Source: Centroberyx gerrardi (lineage: Eukaryota > Chordata > Actinopteri > Beryciformes > Berycidae). From it: DNA of 64,000 nucleotides. Below the pieces are notes generated by a model that did not search any database, was not told the DNA's origin, and worked only from the letters and a program-made list of their open reading frames with translations. The position numbers and the translations under genes were made by a program. The stretch spans positions 27,632,602-27,696,601 of the forward strand of contig NC_136002.1 in NCBI RefSeq assembly GCF_048128805.1, read 5' to 3'. Positions 11,443 to 22,160 of this stretch are shown here, in pieces (position 1 is the first letter of the stretch; each line of letters opens with the position of its first letter).

Positions 11443-14237
11443 CAGTGCCATCAGAAAGTATTCAACACCCCTTGACTTTCCACTCTCTGTGCTGTTGCAG
11501 CCTGAATTCAAAATGGATTAAATTGAGATTTTGTCTCATCTAAACACAATTACCCATAATGTCAAACTGGATTCTTTCACATTTTTAATTGATTAAAACT
11601 GAAATCCTGAGATGTTTTCAGTCAAAACATCTACAAAATACCCCATGATGACAAAGTGAACATGTTTTTAGATGTTTTTTTACAATTTTATAGAAAATGA
11701 AATAGAGAATATCTCATTTAAATAAGTATTCAAGCCACGAGTCAATACTTTGCAGAAGCACATTTGGCAACAACTTATCTTATTGGATACATTGGTATCA
11801 GCTTAGCATATCTGGATTTTGGGATTTTCTCCTATTGTTCCTTGCTGATTTGCTCAAACTCTGTCAAGCTGGATAATGAGCATAACAGCTATCTTTAAAA
11901 CTATTCCACAGATTTTCAATGTGATTTAAGTCTGGGCTTTAGCTAGACCACTCAAAGACTTTCACATTCTGGTTCTGAAGCCATTCCAGTGCTGATTGGC
12001 TGTAGGCTCAGGATCATTGTCCTGTTGGAACATAAATCAACACCCCAATCTAAGGTCCTTGACGCTCTGAAGCAGGTTCTCCTCAAGAATGTTCCTGTAT
12101 TTGGCTCCATACATTTTTCCAAGTTTTACAAGTCTCCCATTCCCTGCCACTGAAAAGCAGCCCCTCTCACATCATCATGCTGCCACCACCATGCTTTACT
12201 GTAGGGACGGTGTTAGATGGGTGATGAGCTGTGCCTGGTTTCCACCAGACGTAATGCTCTGCATTACAGCTGAAGAGTTCAATTTTCATCAGACCACGGA
12301 ATCTTTTACTTCATGTTCCCAGTGCTTCGCATCTTTTTTTGCAAACTCTGGGCGTGTTGTCATGTGGCTTCCCTCTGGCCTCTCTGCCACACAGCACAGA
12401 TATATGAAGTGCTATACTTGTTATCCACTTGCAGCCGAGGAAGTCTGTAGTTCAGTTCAAGTGGTCCTTGGATTATTGGTCACATCCTTGACCAAGGTCC
12501 TTCTTGCCCTGTGGCTCGGCTTTGTCAGATGACCAGCTCTAGGAAGAATCTTAGTTCTATATTTTTTCTATTTCCTAATGATGGAGCCTACTGTGCTCTT
12601 GTGAACTCTCAACACTTTAGTAACTGTTTCATACCCTTCACCACATCTATACCTCCTCACAATCCTGTCTCTGAATTCTATGGACACTTTCTTGGACTTC
12701 ATGGTAGAGTTTCTGCTTCGACATGTACTGTCATCTGTGAGAACTTATATAGGCGTTTTTTCTACATCATTGTCCTGTCAACTGAATTGAAATTCCACTC
12801 CACGTTATGGCGCCAGGGGTAGACAGGATCCGTCCTGAAATGCTGAAGGCTCTGGGTATTGTTGGACTGTTGTGGTTGACACATCTCTTTAATGTCATGT
12901 GGATTTCAGGAACAGTGCCTTCAGATTGGCAGACAGGGGTGGTGGTCTTCATTTTCAAAAAAGAAAATGGGACTAGAGGATGCGTGCCAACTATAAAGGA
13001 ATCACATGGCTCAACAATCCTGGGGAATCCTATATGCCAAGGTGCTGGAAAGGAGACTCTGACCGACTGTTGAACCTTGGATTCAAGGGGAAGAGTGAAG
13101 TCAGAGAACAGTGGACCAGGTTTTTACCCTCACGGATAACTGTGGGGTCAAGGGAGTTTGCTAATCCTGTCTGCTTTGTGGATTTTGAGAAGTTCCCCCG
13201 AGGTACAGTATCTTATGAGAGGTGCTGCAGGAGTATAGGGTGCCAGGGCCGCTGCTGTGACCCACTTGGTCCCTTGGGGTGAGACCTGTATTCACGTTCT
13301 TGGCATTAAGTCAAGCCCTTTCAAGATGGACATCGGACTCCAACAATGATGCACCTTGTCCCCTCTCCTGTTGGTGATATTCATGGACAGGATATCAAGA
13401 CGCAGCAGAGGTCTGGAGAGCGTCCAGTTCGGTGACATTAGAACGGCATCTCTGCTGTTTTTGGATGAGGTCGTCCTTCTGGCATCATGGGACCGTGATC
13501 TCTGGAGTGAAGTGGTTTGCAATCGAGTGACGCAGTCGAGATGAGGAGCAGCACCTCCAAGTCTGAGGCCATGGTTCTCTCGTGGACACCATGGCTCCTG
13601 GAAAGCCATGGTTGCTTACCCCTCATCCTGAGGGATAAGCAACTGCCCCAAGTGGAGGAGTTCAGGTATCTTGGGGTGTTATTCATGAGTGAGGGTAAAA
13701 AGGATCGTGAGATTGACTGCCGGTTAGGGACAGTAATTGCAGTAATGCAGGTGTTTTATCAGACCGTGGTGGTGAAGAGAGAGCTGAGCCACAAAGTAAA
13801 GTTCTCAATTTTACCGGTCGATCTTTGTCCCAACCCTCACCTATGGTCACAAGCTCTGGGTAGAGACCGAAAGAATGACATCGCAGATACATGCAGCAGA
13901 AATGAGGTTTCTCCGCAGGCTGGCTGGCCTCACTCTCCTCTTCTCCCAGCTGGGAGCGCCTTGGGATCCACAGGAGGATCTGGAGGAAGTTGCAGGAGAA
14001 AAGGTGTGGGGCTGCTCTGCTTGCTCTGTTGCCAGCCTGACCCTGACCTAGATAAGTGGATGGATGGATAGATGGATGGCTGGATGGATGGACTTGAACA
14101 TTATGAGTTATTGTGTGTAAATGCTAAAACGAAATCCTAAAAAAAAAAAGAAATCCTAATTTAATCCATTTTGAATTCAGGCTGTAACACCACAAAATGC
14201 AGAAAAAGTCAGGGGCTTATACTTTCTGAAGGCACAG
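11443..14237 (-). mobile_element. Degenerate Tc1-like transposon carrying a nested insertion
   Basis: The left end begins TA then CAGTGCCATCAGAAAGTA. The right end, reverse-complemented, reads TA then CTGTGCCTTCAGAAAGTA, so inverted repeats of roughly 80 bp face each other next to TA dinucleotides, the Tc1/mariner target. Between them the minus strand keeps transposase relics: at 12011-12032 it encodes FQQDND, the motif around the second catalytic Asp of Tc1 DDE transposases, and near 12160-12200 a KHGGGS-type stretch. Stops and frame breaks make the gene dead. The element was split by an RTE-type fragment at 12806-14090. Open frames on the plus strand here are shadows of the broken transposase. 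Confidence 0.85.
12806..14090 (+). mobile_element. 5'-truncated, dead RTE-type (Rex3-like) non-LTR retrotransposon
   Basis: Three broken frames encode pieces of a reverse transcriptase: GVDRIRPEMLKALGIVGL with SDWQTGVVVFIFKK (12807-12965), SPLLLVIFMDRISRRSRG with FGDIRTASLLF (13359-13500), then STSKSEAMVL and LPQVEEFRYLGVLF (13545-13690). The catalytic FADD box reads FLDE, so the enzyme is inactive even apart from frameshifts. The fragment ends in GGATGGAT-type tandem repeats at about 14053-14090, typical of RTE/Rex3 3' tails. It sits wholly inside the Tc1-like element, so it inserted later. The clade is assigned from remembered motifs and is less certain than the RT identity. Confidence 0.8.
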
Positions 14238-15033
14238 TATACCTAAGGATACATATGAATATGTATTTCATAAAGCTAATAACATTTAGGCTATTTCATA
14301 AAGCTAATAATAAGCGAATAATATTTTAACATGTTGTGAAATGCCAGCAGCGCTATCCTTGGATAAATTCATTGGCTGACCTGTGAACAGACTAAGAAAC
14401 AAGGAGAACACACAAATATAAGGGCTGCTATGATTCAAACATATTTAATGCAATCACTGCACATTTACATTCTCTCTCACAGGAGCTCCTTTACATTCAA
14501 ACTTCAGTTTGTATGCAAATGAAAAGACTCACAGGGAGTTAAGCTATAGTACAGCAATAAACTTGATAATTGGATTAAGTGAATTACTGTTTGTAATGTC
14601 AGTTCAATATCAGCTGCAAGTTAATGTTCTGATCCAAGCAACAAGGAGCGCTAACAAGCTGCATTAATATATTTTTTTTGGGGGGGGGGGATTGCCTAAA
14701 TGATCTGCAACTCCTGACATTGCCAGAAATCATCTACCTCTGAGCATAAATACTAAAATATTCATCAAAGGAATTCTTAGTCATGTTAAATCATATCCTG
14801 TTCCATTCTGCAAATAAAAAGGTACAAATCCTGATCCTATAGTGTGAGAGAGAAAAATACCAGACATTGTGACAGTATTTGCATAATATGCTTTTTTTGT
14901 CAATTTGTCTTTGATTGAAGTCCAAGATTGGGACGATACCTCCAGAGGTAGAGGTACAGGATGGGGTGCAGTATAGTGAAGCTTGCTATAATGAAATCCA
15001 CCCCCCAAGTCAGGCTTTTTTGTCACTTCTGTT
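14238..15033. other. Spacer and treh 3' flank
   Basis: No exon was seen. The part nearest 15033 should be treh 3' UTR, but no clear AATAAA was found on the minus strand just downstream of the stop, so the transcript end is not placed. A T8-G11 tract lies at 14672-14690. Confidence 0.5.
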
Positions 15034-15479
15034 TCACTGGAGCGTGAGAAGCACCGAGTGGACCAGAGGCAGCAGGAGGCCAGTAGACACACTCCTGCCT
15101 CCTGAGGAGAGACTCCCCCCGTACTGGTCCAACAGCTGCAGGGCCACACCGTTGGTCCAGCCAAAGCCCAGCTGCAGCACAACCAACACAGCAGAACATT
15201 TAGGAACTTTTTCATTCCATCTTTTAGTTTGCATAGTTATAAAACAAAGAAGCAAAGTGATAAACATCGTGATAAAATACAATGATATGAATTGAAACAA
15301 GTGACTAATTTGTGCAGGTGAGATTAAAAACAAAAGCAAAGTGTATAATAAAAACCTCCCACCTCACAGCAAAGATACAACTGAATTGGATAACAAAATC
15401 TAAATGACAACAGGACCCAGCAGGGTGGAAAATGATAGGACAAACACAAGATGTCTAAAATGACAATTGAGTGAGTGGG

Positions 15480-15542
<63 letters not shown>

Positions 15543-18500
15543 ATGTTTTAGTGTGCGTGCGTGTTCCAAGTGAGAAGCATAAATGGAGCGAGGGAGAAAG
15601 AATTGATAGTGTTTTGCATGAAATTATAAAGATTTACATGACTATTATATCAGCACATTATTGTTAATCTGTCAACACATGAAAGGAAATACCTGAACTT
15701 CATATTCCCCTCCACCGCCAGGTTTGCCATCTCCGTTCACATCATACTGTCAAGAGGAAGAACATCACAGACTCTGAGCACTCTGTATGATCACTGTGCA
15801 ACACAAGCTCTGAAATCACAGCAATGACCAAAAGCTAAGATTCACCTTTTCAAACATAGCATCATACTTGATGTATGCCAACCAGTTTGTCTTGATCCAC
15901 CTCTGGGCCAAGTCAAACGCCACTTGTTTAGCATTCTCCGAAGGCAGTTTGGATAAACCTGAAAATACAAGAGGGTATCAATCACCACTCATAAATCAAC
16001 ACAAAAAATGACTTTATAACACATGGGGCCACTCAAACCAACATAATACAATACCAGTCAAAAGTTTGGACACACCTGATTGAATGTACTATGTTTTTCA
16101 TTCTCTTAAAGCTATTTTGATCTAAAGGCTTATGCTTAAATGCTTGAAATTAGTTTCTTAGACAAATATAAATAGTGAAGTTGAAGCCTATGTGTGAACT
16201 TTCCAAAGCCTTTGCATTTCCATCAAGGCAAAGGGTGGCTGCTTTAAAGAATCTAAAATATAAGATAGTTTTGATTTAACACTTTTTTTGGTCACTGCAT
16301 AATTCCATTTGTGTCATTTCATAGTTTTGATGTCTTTACTATTATTCTAAAATGTGGCATATAGTACAACTGTGTGGCTGCCTTTCCACTGAAGAAACTC
16401 TCACTGTGACAAACATGTTGTTAAAGAAAGCCGCCCACCCTCGATGAGCATGTGCTGTAACGGGGGCCATGCATTAGGGAAGTCCCACTGCTGCCCGCTC
16501 TCTCTCAGCGATGTCGGCACTCCGTTGGGGAACTGGAGGGCGCCGCTCTCCTGTGCGGACAGGAAAAGGACAAGCAAACAACAGCATGCATGAAGGGAAA
16601 TTCTGTAGTATGTGATCGCCATCTGCTGGCACAAATGAGCACTATTGATAAAACACATGTAAAATAACATTTAAAAAAAAATGTAATTTAGCATTTGGTG
16701 TACATTCACATTGGTTACATTATATATTTTTTGAATATTTATTTTGAGCTTTTTCCAATATATAAACATACAGAAATGCAATAAAATGTGAAAAAATACC
16801 AAAAACAGAACACATAGAGACCCCCCACCCACTCCCATCTCCCCACCCCAACACAAATGCACTAATAAACAAAATGCCAGATTACAAATGAAGTATATAA
16901 CATGGATGACTGTTAATTGTCCATGCATGCCAGATTAGTCTGAGTCAACAGTGTCCACACCTGCCACAATAGAACGACCACCAGATCTAAAATTGTCCTC
17001 AAGTCAGAGGAAACCACACAGAAGTAGATTAGATAGAGATAAACATATATTCACATATATAGAGCAGTGAATCTATTCATTAGTGCACTTGTTACTGTAA
17101 GCACAGTATGACTGCACTATGTATCAATCATTGAACAGGAAGACTCCTTTACCCATCAGGCAACAGTAGCCCAGAGATAAGAGAAGTGGGTTTGTGGCCA
17201 AAAGGTTAACGGCTAAAATCTCGGATCAGCTGTGTAAAATGTAGGTGTGGAAAGCAAATAAGCAACACTCTCCCCTCCCTCAGCAACTGCCATTGAGTTT
17301 CCCTTCAGCACAACATTAAAACCCTCAACTGATCCAGTGGAGCTGCTCACTGGCCAGCAGCAGAAGGCTGAGGTTGTGCTGGGCAGCTCCCAGGTGTGGA
17401 GGATGTGTAACTGTACTGGCATGGATAAATAAAGGTTAAATAAACAAAGTGAGTGTATTCCGGTGTATCGAGACCACAGCGAAGCCTGGAGTTTATACCA
17501 ACCTTCAGATACTGTACTGCCTTCTCTCCCATCGCAGGCTGTGAATAGCATTCTGCCCAAATAGGTGCAAGGTTGGAAGGGTAAAATTCAAAGTGGCTGG
17601 AGTGCGTCAGCAGGTTGTAGTCAAACCAGGCTCCCCTCTCAGCATCCCACAACACAGACTCGATTGCCTCCAGTCTGCGGGCTGCAGCCTGGTCATAAAG
17701 TGCAGCTGAGTCACCATCACCTGTCAGAAAACGGCACATCACCGTTACGTAACACCAGTTAGGAGCTAAAAGTAGCGTGCGGACCAAAGTTAGTTGAAGG
17801 TTAAAGGCTGTGTCTCTGCTCAGACGCTCACCCAGGATCCTGTGGAACGAAGCGAGTTTCTTCTCATTGCGACACAGCAGAGCGTTGAGATCCGTGGGCA
17901 GGATCTGGCTGGTCCGGGTCTGTGTGAGGGAGCCGTTGCTGGAGGCTTCGCTGTCCACATACCAGCGGGATGAGAAGTCCCAGCCGGACTCCGCACCTGC
18001 CTTCAGATCCGTCCACAGCTGCTCCCTGCGATCTGAGGCCACAACACAACACAACACACAGAATAAAAACACCTGTGCTGCAGCAACAAATCTGCATCAA
18101 AAACATTTGTTCTTATGTATGCATGTCTTCTTTCTTAACCTGACTCATCACTTTTAAAACATACCTCAAAAGCAAATATTTCTCTGGAAAAAAAATGCCA
18201 TTGTCCCTTTTAAGAATAGAATAACAATTACATGACCTGATGATGAATGATAAAAATGAATATTGTGTTTTGGTTTTTTTTTGTTATTATTTTTATGCAA
18301 AAGGCAGGGGAAACAATCATCACATATAAAGATCATAGACATTTTAATAACAGTAAGAAAAATTCAACATTTTGGACATAAATAATTGCGTATTTTTTAA
18401 AGTGGCTTTTCCTTTTCCTTCCCTTCCGTGTGACGAATGAATATGTGTTTAATTTTAAATATTCATTACCACATGGTACCGAAATACCATAATACTTGAG

Positions 18501-19569
18501 AATAAATTTGTTTTACACAGATGATCCTTGAATTCAGAAGAACATATTCCCCTTTTTTTCCTGAGGCACATTTATAAACTACCATTCCAGGTCAGAGCAT
18601 CGTCTCCCTTGCAATAAAAAGACTGATGATGCTAGGCTATTAGTTCTAATGCTCAATAAAAGGACTGATAGTCAGCCACCAGGTACGTCAGTGCTGATAA
18701 GCCATTACCATCCGAGAGTCCTTCAGCTACCTCCAGATCATCTGTGTAGGATTCAGGCCTAGAAGAGAGCAGAAAACATAGCTATAAATCAACAGCGCAC
18801 ATGTATGACTTAATAATTCAGCTTCAATGTGTTTGTATTAGTCAGTAAAGGAATCAGAGACGTACCTGGGCAAGCCCACCTGCACGTTATACCGGTTCAA
18901 TGTATGCTCTGTCCCATTTATTTCCACTTTGACAGAACGGTTCTGCATCCAAAAGCGGTACTCCTGCTCCAGAACTGGTAAAGCTGTTCTGAACCATTAC
19001 AAATGTTTGTAAGGGTGAAACAACGGCAGGGGCAAAGGTTTCAACTCAAGAATACTTTTCACAGTCACATAAATACCATTACACACAAAAGTTGAGGAGT
19101 CGCATTCAAATTAAGCAAGACAAGGAGGCGTCTGCATTAAGGGAAAAAAAGCAGAACGCTGGGGGGCACGGAGCGAGACGCTGGCACGAAGCTTTAATGT
19201 TAAATAGGCCCATTCCGATGTGGAAGAAGGTGTGCGGCAGCTGAAGGATGATAATGTGTCTGGAGGGGCATCAGCCTGGGCCTAAATATCACCTGAGGAA
19301 CTCTTTATCCTTGGTGGCTTGATAGTAGCTCTCCACCATTAGAGTGAGGAATGGGGGCTGACTGCGCCTCTCGTAGTAAATCCGCCCACCATTTGGAATA
19401 AAGCCATAACTGTAGGAGAGCGATAAAAAACAGTTTTCTAAAAAAATCTTGAAATCCCTCTGCAGTTCTCTTTCCAAAGCACATAGCATGGGTTTGCTAA
19501 ATGACTTAATATTCACAATGAGTCTGCTGAACAAGCTGCAGGATGCTGGCAGATTAAAGTCTGCGCTGT

Positions 19570-19600
<31 letters not shown>

Positions 19601-21950
19601 CTCACCTGTTGACGAGGTAGAGGAAGTTGCGAATCATACCGTAGGCGGTGTGTGTCATCTCTGACAGGAGGAGGCCGTTGATGACCCAGTAGGAGTCCCT
19701 GCAGGCACAGAGCGGAGCGCGTCACTGTCTGCCTCGCACCTGGGTGGGCTCCCCCAGCTCAGGAACCTCTGGCTGGGTCTGGCTGTGATCTCTCCAGGCT
19801 CTGACCTAGCGAGACTCTATCCCCGGCTTTCAGACAGACAGCCGCAGAGGAAAGGCGGCGTCGCTCACTCACCAATAGTACAGCTCCCTGAAGCGGCCCC
19901 CCGGCACAACGACAGGATGTGGGGTGTATATCTGCGAGTAGAGCTGCGGGTGGTCTTTAACATCGTCGCGGATCTGAGGGGATACAGATCATTTGGATTT
20001 CTTAACGCTTAATACTGATGGATTCTTAATTGTAAATAATTTGACGTAAGCACGAGTGTGAAAAACCCACGATGCTTGAGAATTTCCCACAGATGAAAAG
20101 ATCATAGCATCACCTTTCTACCGAGAGACTTCCACAGGTGATGTATCTTTTCGGCCCAGTTGCGCAATTCTTGGTCTGCTATTTTTCCCAGGAACTTCGG
20201 CCTGCATGAAAAATCAACTCGTGTATCAACAAAGCAAGTTGCATTGTAGACACTTTATACTTTGCACTATTAGTAACATCTGAGTCTGCATTACCTTCAA
20301 ATTTCACACTTAATTTGGAAAGTCCACTGTTGACACTCAATTTCCTATCAAGTGACTATAGTGTGTCTCTAAAAAGAAACTGGGATTCAAGTGATACTAC
20401 TAGTGTGAAAAGTAGTCTATAGATATTCAACGTCTGGTCTGGTCTGGTCTTAATTTAGGGTTAATGTTAGAAATAGGGTCAGGTTAGGGTTACATAGTTT
20501 GTGATGCACGAATAGGCAAGTGACACTTTAACATCTACTTTTTGTCACCTGATAGTAGAGTATCAATACTGGACCATCCAAATAAAGCGTAACCCATTCA
20601 AATAACTGGATCTCACTTGTCATGCCAGTCTGGTGGTGTCCAAGACTCAAACTCTTTTCCTGGTTCTTCAAAGTATGTACTGAGGAACTCTAGCAATTTG
20701 GAGGACGGCACTGTCGCGTTCGGGGATTCATTTGAGAGATTTCGAAAAGCTGACAGAACGACGTCTGCAAGAAAGACACAGGGAAGCAACAGAAGCAACC
20801 GGAAGGTGGACTTACAGGAAGATGAACCGCCACTGACTCGACTTACCAGGAGTTGCTCTCAACTTCATGTCAACAAAGTGCTTGTCATCATCGAACAGTT
20901 TAGCTTTTTGTACTTGATGCAGGATATCCCCTGCACAGTATATTTCACTGAAAAATATAAAATAGTTGTAGGTTATTTAATAGGCATTGCAACAGGACTC
21001 TGTAACAGTTGAACTACTATGTTCAACTGTTAGAGTCCTGCAGTTAAGCAATAAAACTATACCACTATCACATGGAAAAACAAACAGATACGGGCAAAGG
21101 TCTCCTGGCAAGTTAAATGAGATAATGTAACAGTCAAAGTGGGAAACGTTTTCCATCTGCTGGCTACAGTGGCTGGTGGTTTAAAGAATTCCTAAACCTG
21201 AATCCTCCAGGGGTTCAGCACCAAAGTGTACCTGCCAAAGCAGCTAACAAACAAGATGGCTGACGTTGACACTTCTCAAAACATTTTGCATAGCAAGAGC
21301 GACCCGACAGACAACTGCAAAGATCCTATTTTCCATCTGTCTCAAGTTTCTTGCCTGGCCAAAATTTCTCCACATATCTGGCAACTGATTTGGAAACTCA
21401 CACAGACAGCACATGTAACGGATATAAAAAGCCACCAGATATTATTCATAGTTTTAGACTCATTTTACCCATAAGAGACAGAGGGAAGTCATGCCAATGT
21501 TCCAGGTCTTCTACAGCTTTTATGATTTGATTTTCCAACTCTACAGACACATTAGATTTGGTGATTTGCAAGGCCAAACTTAGACTCAACTTTAACAGAG
21601 AAGGTCAAAAGATTTATGGTTGACCCAACTGCCTAGAGGCATCGTTTTAGATTAGGTGGTTAATTTTATAGCCTTGTAAGGACCTGAATGCATTAACTCA
21701 CAGGTGGAATCAATAACTCAGGGTAAGTAAATAGAATTAGGCCTCTTTAGTTTTATGAAGCAAGGGTTTTAACACTGATCATGATTTTGTAACACGTTTT
21801 GAGTTATGTAACAAAACATCTTAATGTAAACATTTTGCATTAATCATACTTTTGTTCACCATCTTACCTGTCGCATGGCGGTGGAAAAGCACTCTTTACA
21901 CAAGTGAAAAGCACCACTGACGAACAGCAGAATAACATCAAGTTATTCAT
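15034..21950 (-). CDS. treh: Trehalase (GH37 alpha,alpha-trehalase), 579 aa, 15 coding exons
   Basis: Hydrolyses trehalose to two glucose, in vertebrates as a GPI-anchored brush-border ectoenzyme. Coding exons from the start: 21950-21868, 20947-20847, 20764-20617, 20201-20114, 19973-19873, 19698-19606, 19409-19293, 18988-18866, 18758-18709, 18032-17832, 17720-17503, 16550-16439, 15958-15846, 15746-15693, 15171-15034. All junctions are GT-AG and in phase. Residues 1-20 form a hydrophobic signal peptide (MNNLMLFCC...). Trehalase signature 1, PGGRFRELYYWDSY, spans residues 164-177 across an exon junction; signature 2, QWDFPNAWPP, is 462-471. D320 in ESGWDFSSRW and E515 in MFEKYDV match the catalytic acid and base of family members. 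A glycine loop, GGGGEYEV, follows. The hydrophobic C-terminus (LLLPLVHSVLLTL) fits GPI attachment. Length matches human (583 aa). An in-frame ATG at 22025 would add 25 residues before the signal peptide; 21950 is preferred. Confidence 0.96.
15483..15541. repeat. (GT)n microsatellite in treh intron 14
   Basis: About 29 uninterrupted GT units lie between the last two treh coding exons. Open frames of alternating Cys-Val or His-Thr here are artefacts of the repeat. Confidence 0.95.
16055..16376. mobile_element. Internally deleted Tc1-like transposon fragment in treh intron 12
   Basis: It starts with ACCAGTCAAAAGTTTGGACA, the terminal sequence of a common fish Tc1 family. Further on, CATCAAGGCAAAGGGTGGCT and TTTCATAGTTTTGATGTCTT match, in inverse orientation, the subterminal region of the same family. 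There is no transposase region. It lies between the treh exons ending at 16439 and beginning at 15958 and does not disturb their splice sites. Confidence 0.75.
19572..19601. repeat. (AG)n tract next to treh exon 6 donor
   Basis: About 15 AG units end one base before the CTCAC that forms the GTGAG donor of treh exon 6 on the minus strand. In the transcript this is a CU repeat placed immediately downstream of the 5' splice site. Confidence 0.85.
20993..21040. repeat. Near-perfect hairpin in treh intron 1
   Basis: The left arm 20993-21014 and right arm 21021-21040 are reverse complements over 20 bp, except for a 2-nt GT bulge in the left arm; the loop is TACTAT. The fold would be stable on either strand. 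It is shorter than a typical animal pre-miRNA stem. It lies about 45 bp upstream of treh exon 2 on the transcribed strand. Confidence 0.8.
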
Positions 21951-22160
21951 CTCCAGCAGTAAATCTCCCAAAGTGACACCGCAGTACAGACCTAGTGTGT
22001 GTTTCGATTCCAGGTCATAGTCCATAAAAGATATGTCTCAATAGAACCCTAGAAAAATACTACCACCTAGCTAACAGTCTGATAGCTGCCTATTCCCATA
22101 GGAAATGCACCTTTACATTTAACAAGTAAACAAGTTAAAGACCCCCCCAAAAAATTCAGA
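21951..22160 (-). promoter_or_regulatory. Short treh upstream / ddx6 3' end interval
   Basis: Only about 230 bp separate the probable ddx6 polyadenylation signal (22179-22184) from the treh start codon. The treh promoter and 5' UTR must lie within this interval or overlap the ddx6 3' end, unless a distal 5' exon exists. No TATA box was identified with confidence. Confidence 0.4.

Noticed and set aside
12089-12532. 147-codon plus-strand open frame
   Set aside because: It is the antisense of a decayed Tc1-like transposase on the minus strand.
17810-18157. 115-codon plus-strand open frame
   Set aside because: Antisense shadow of treh exon 10.
21951-22025. Upstream in-frame treh ATG at 22025
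   Set aside because: It would put 25 mostly polar residues ahead of a clear signal peptide; the ATG at 21950 begins the signal peptide directly.
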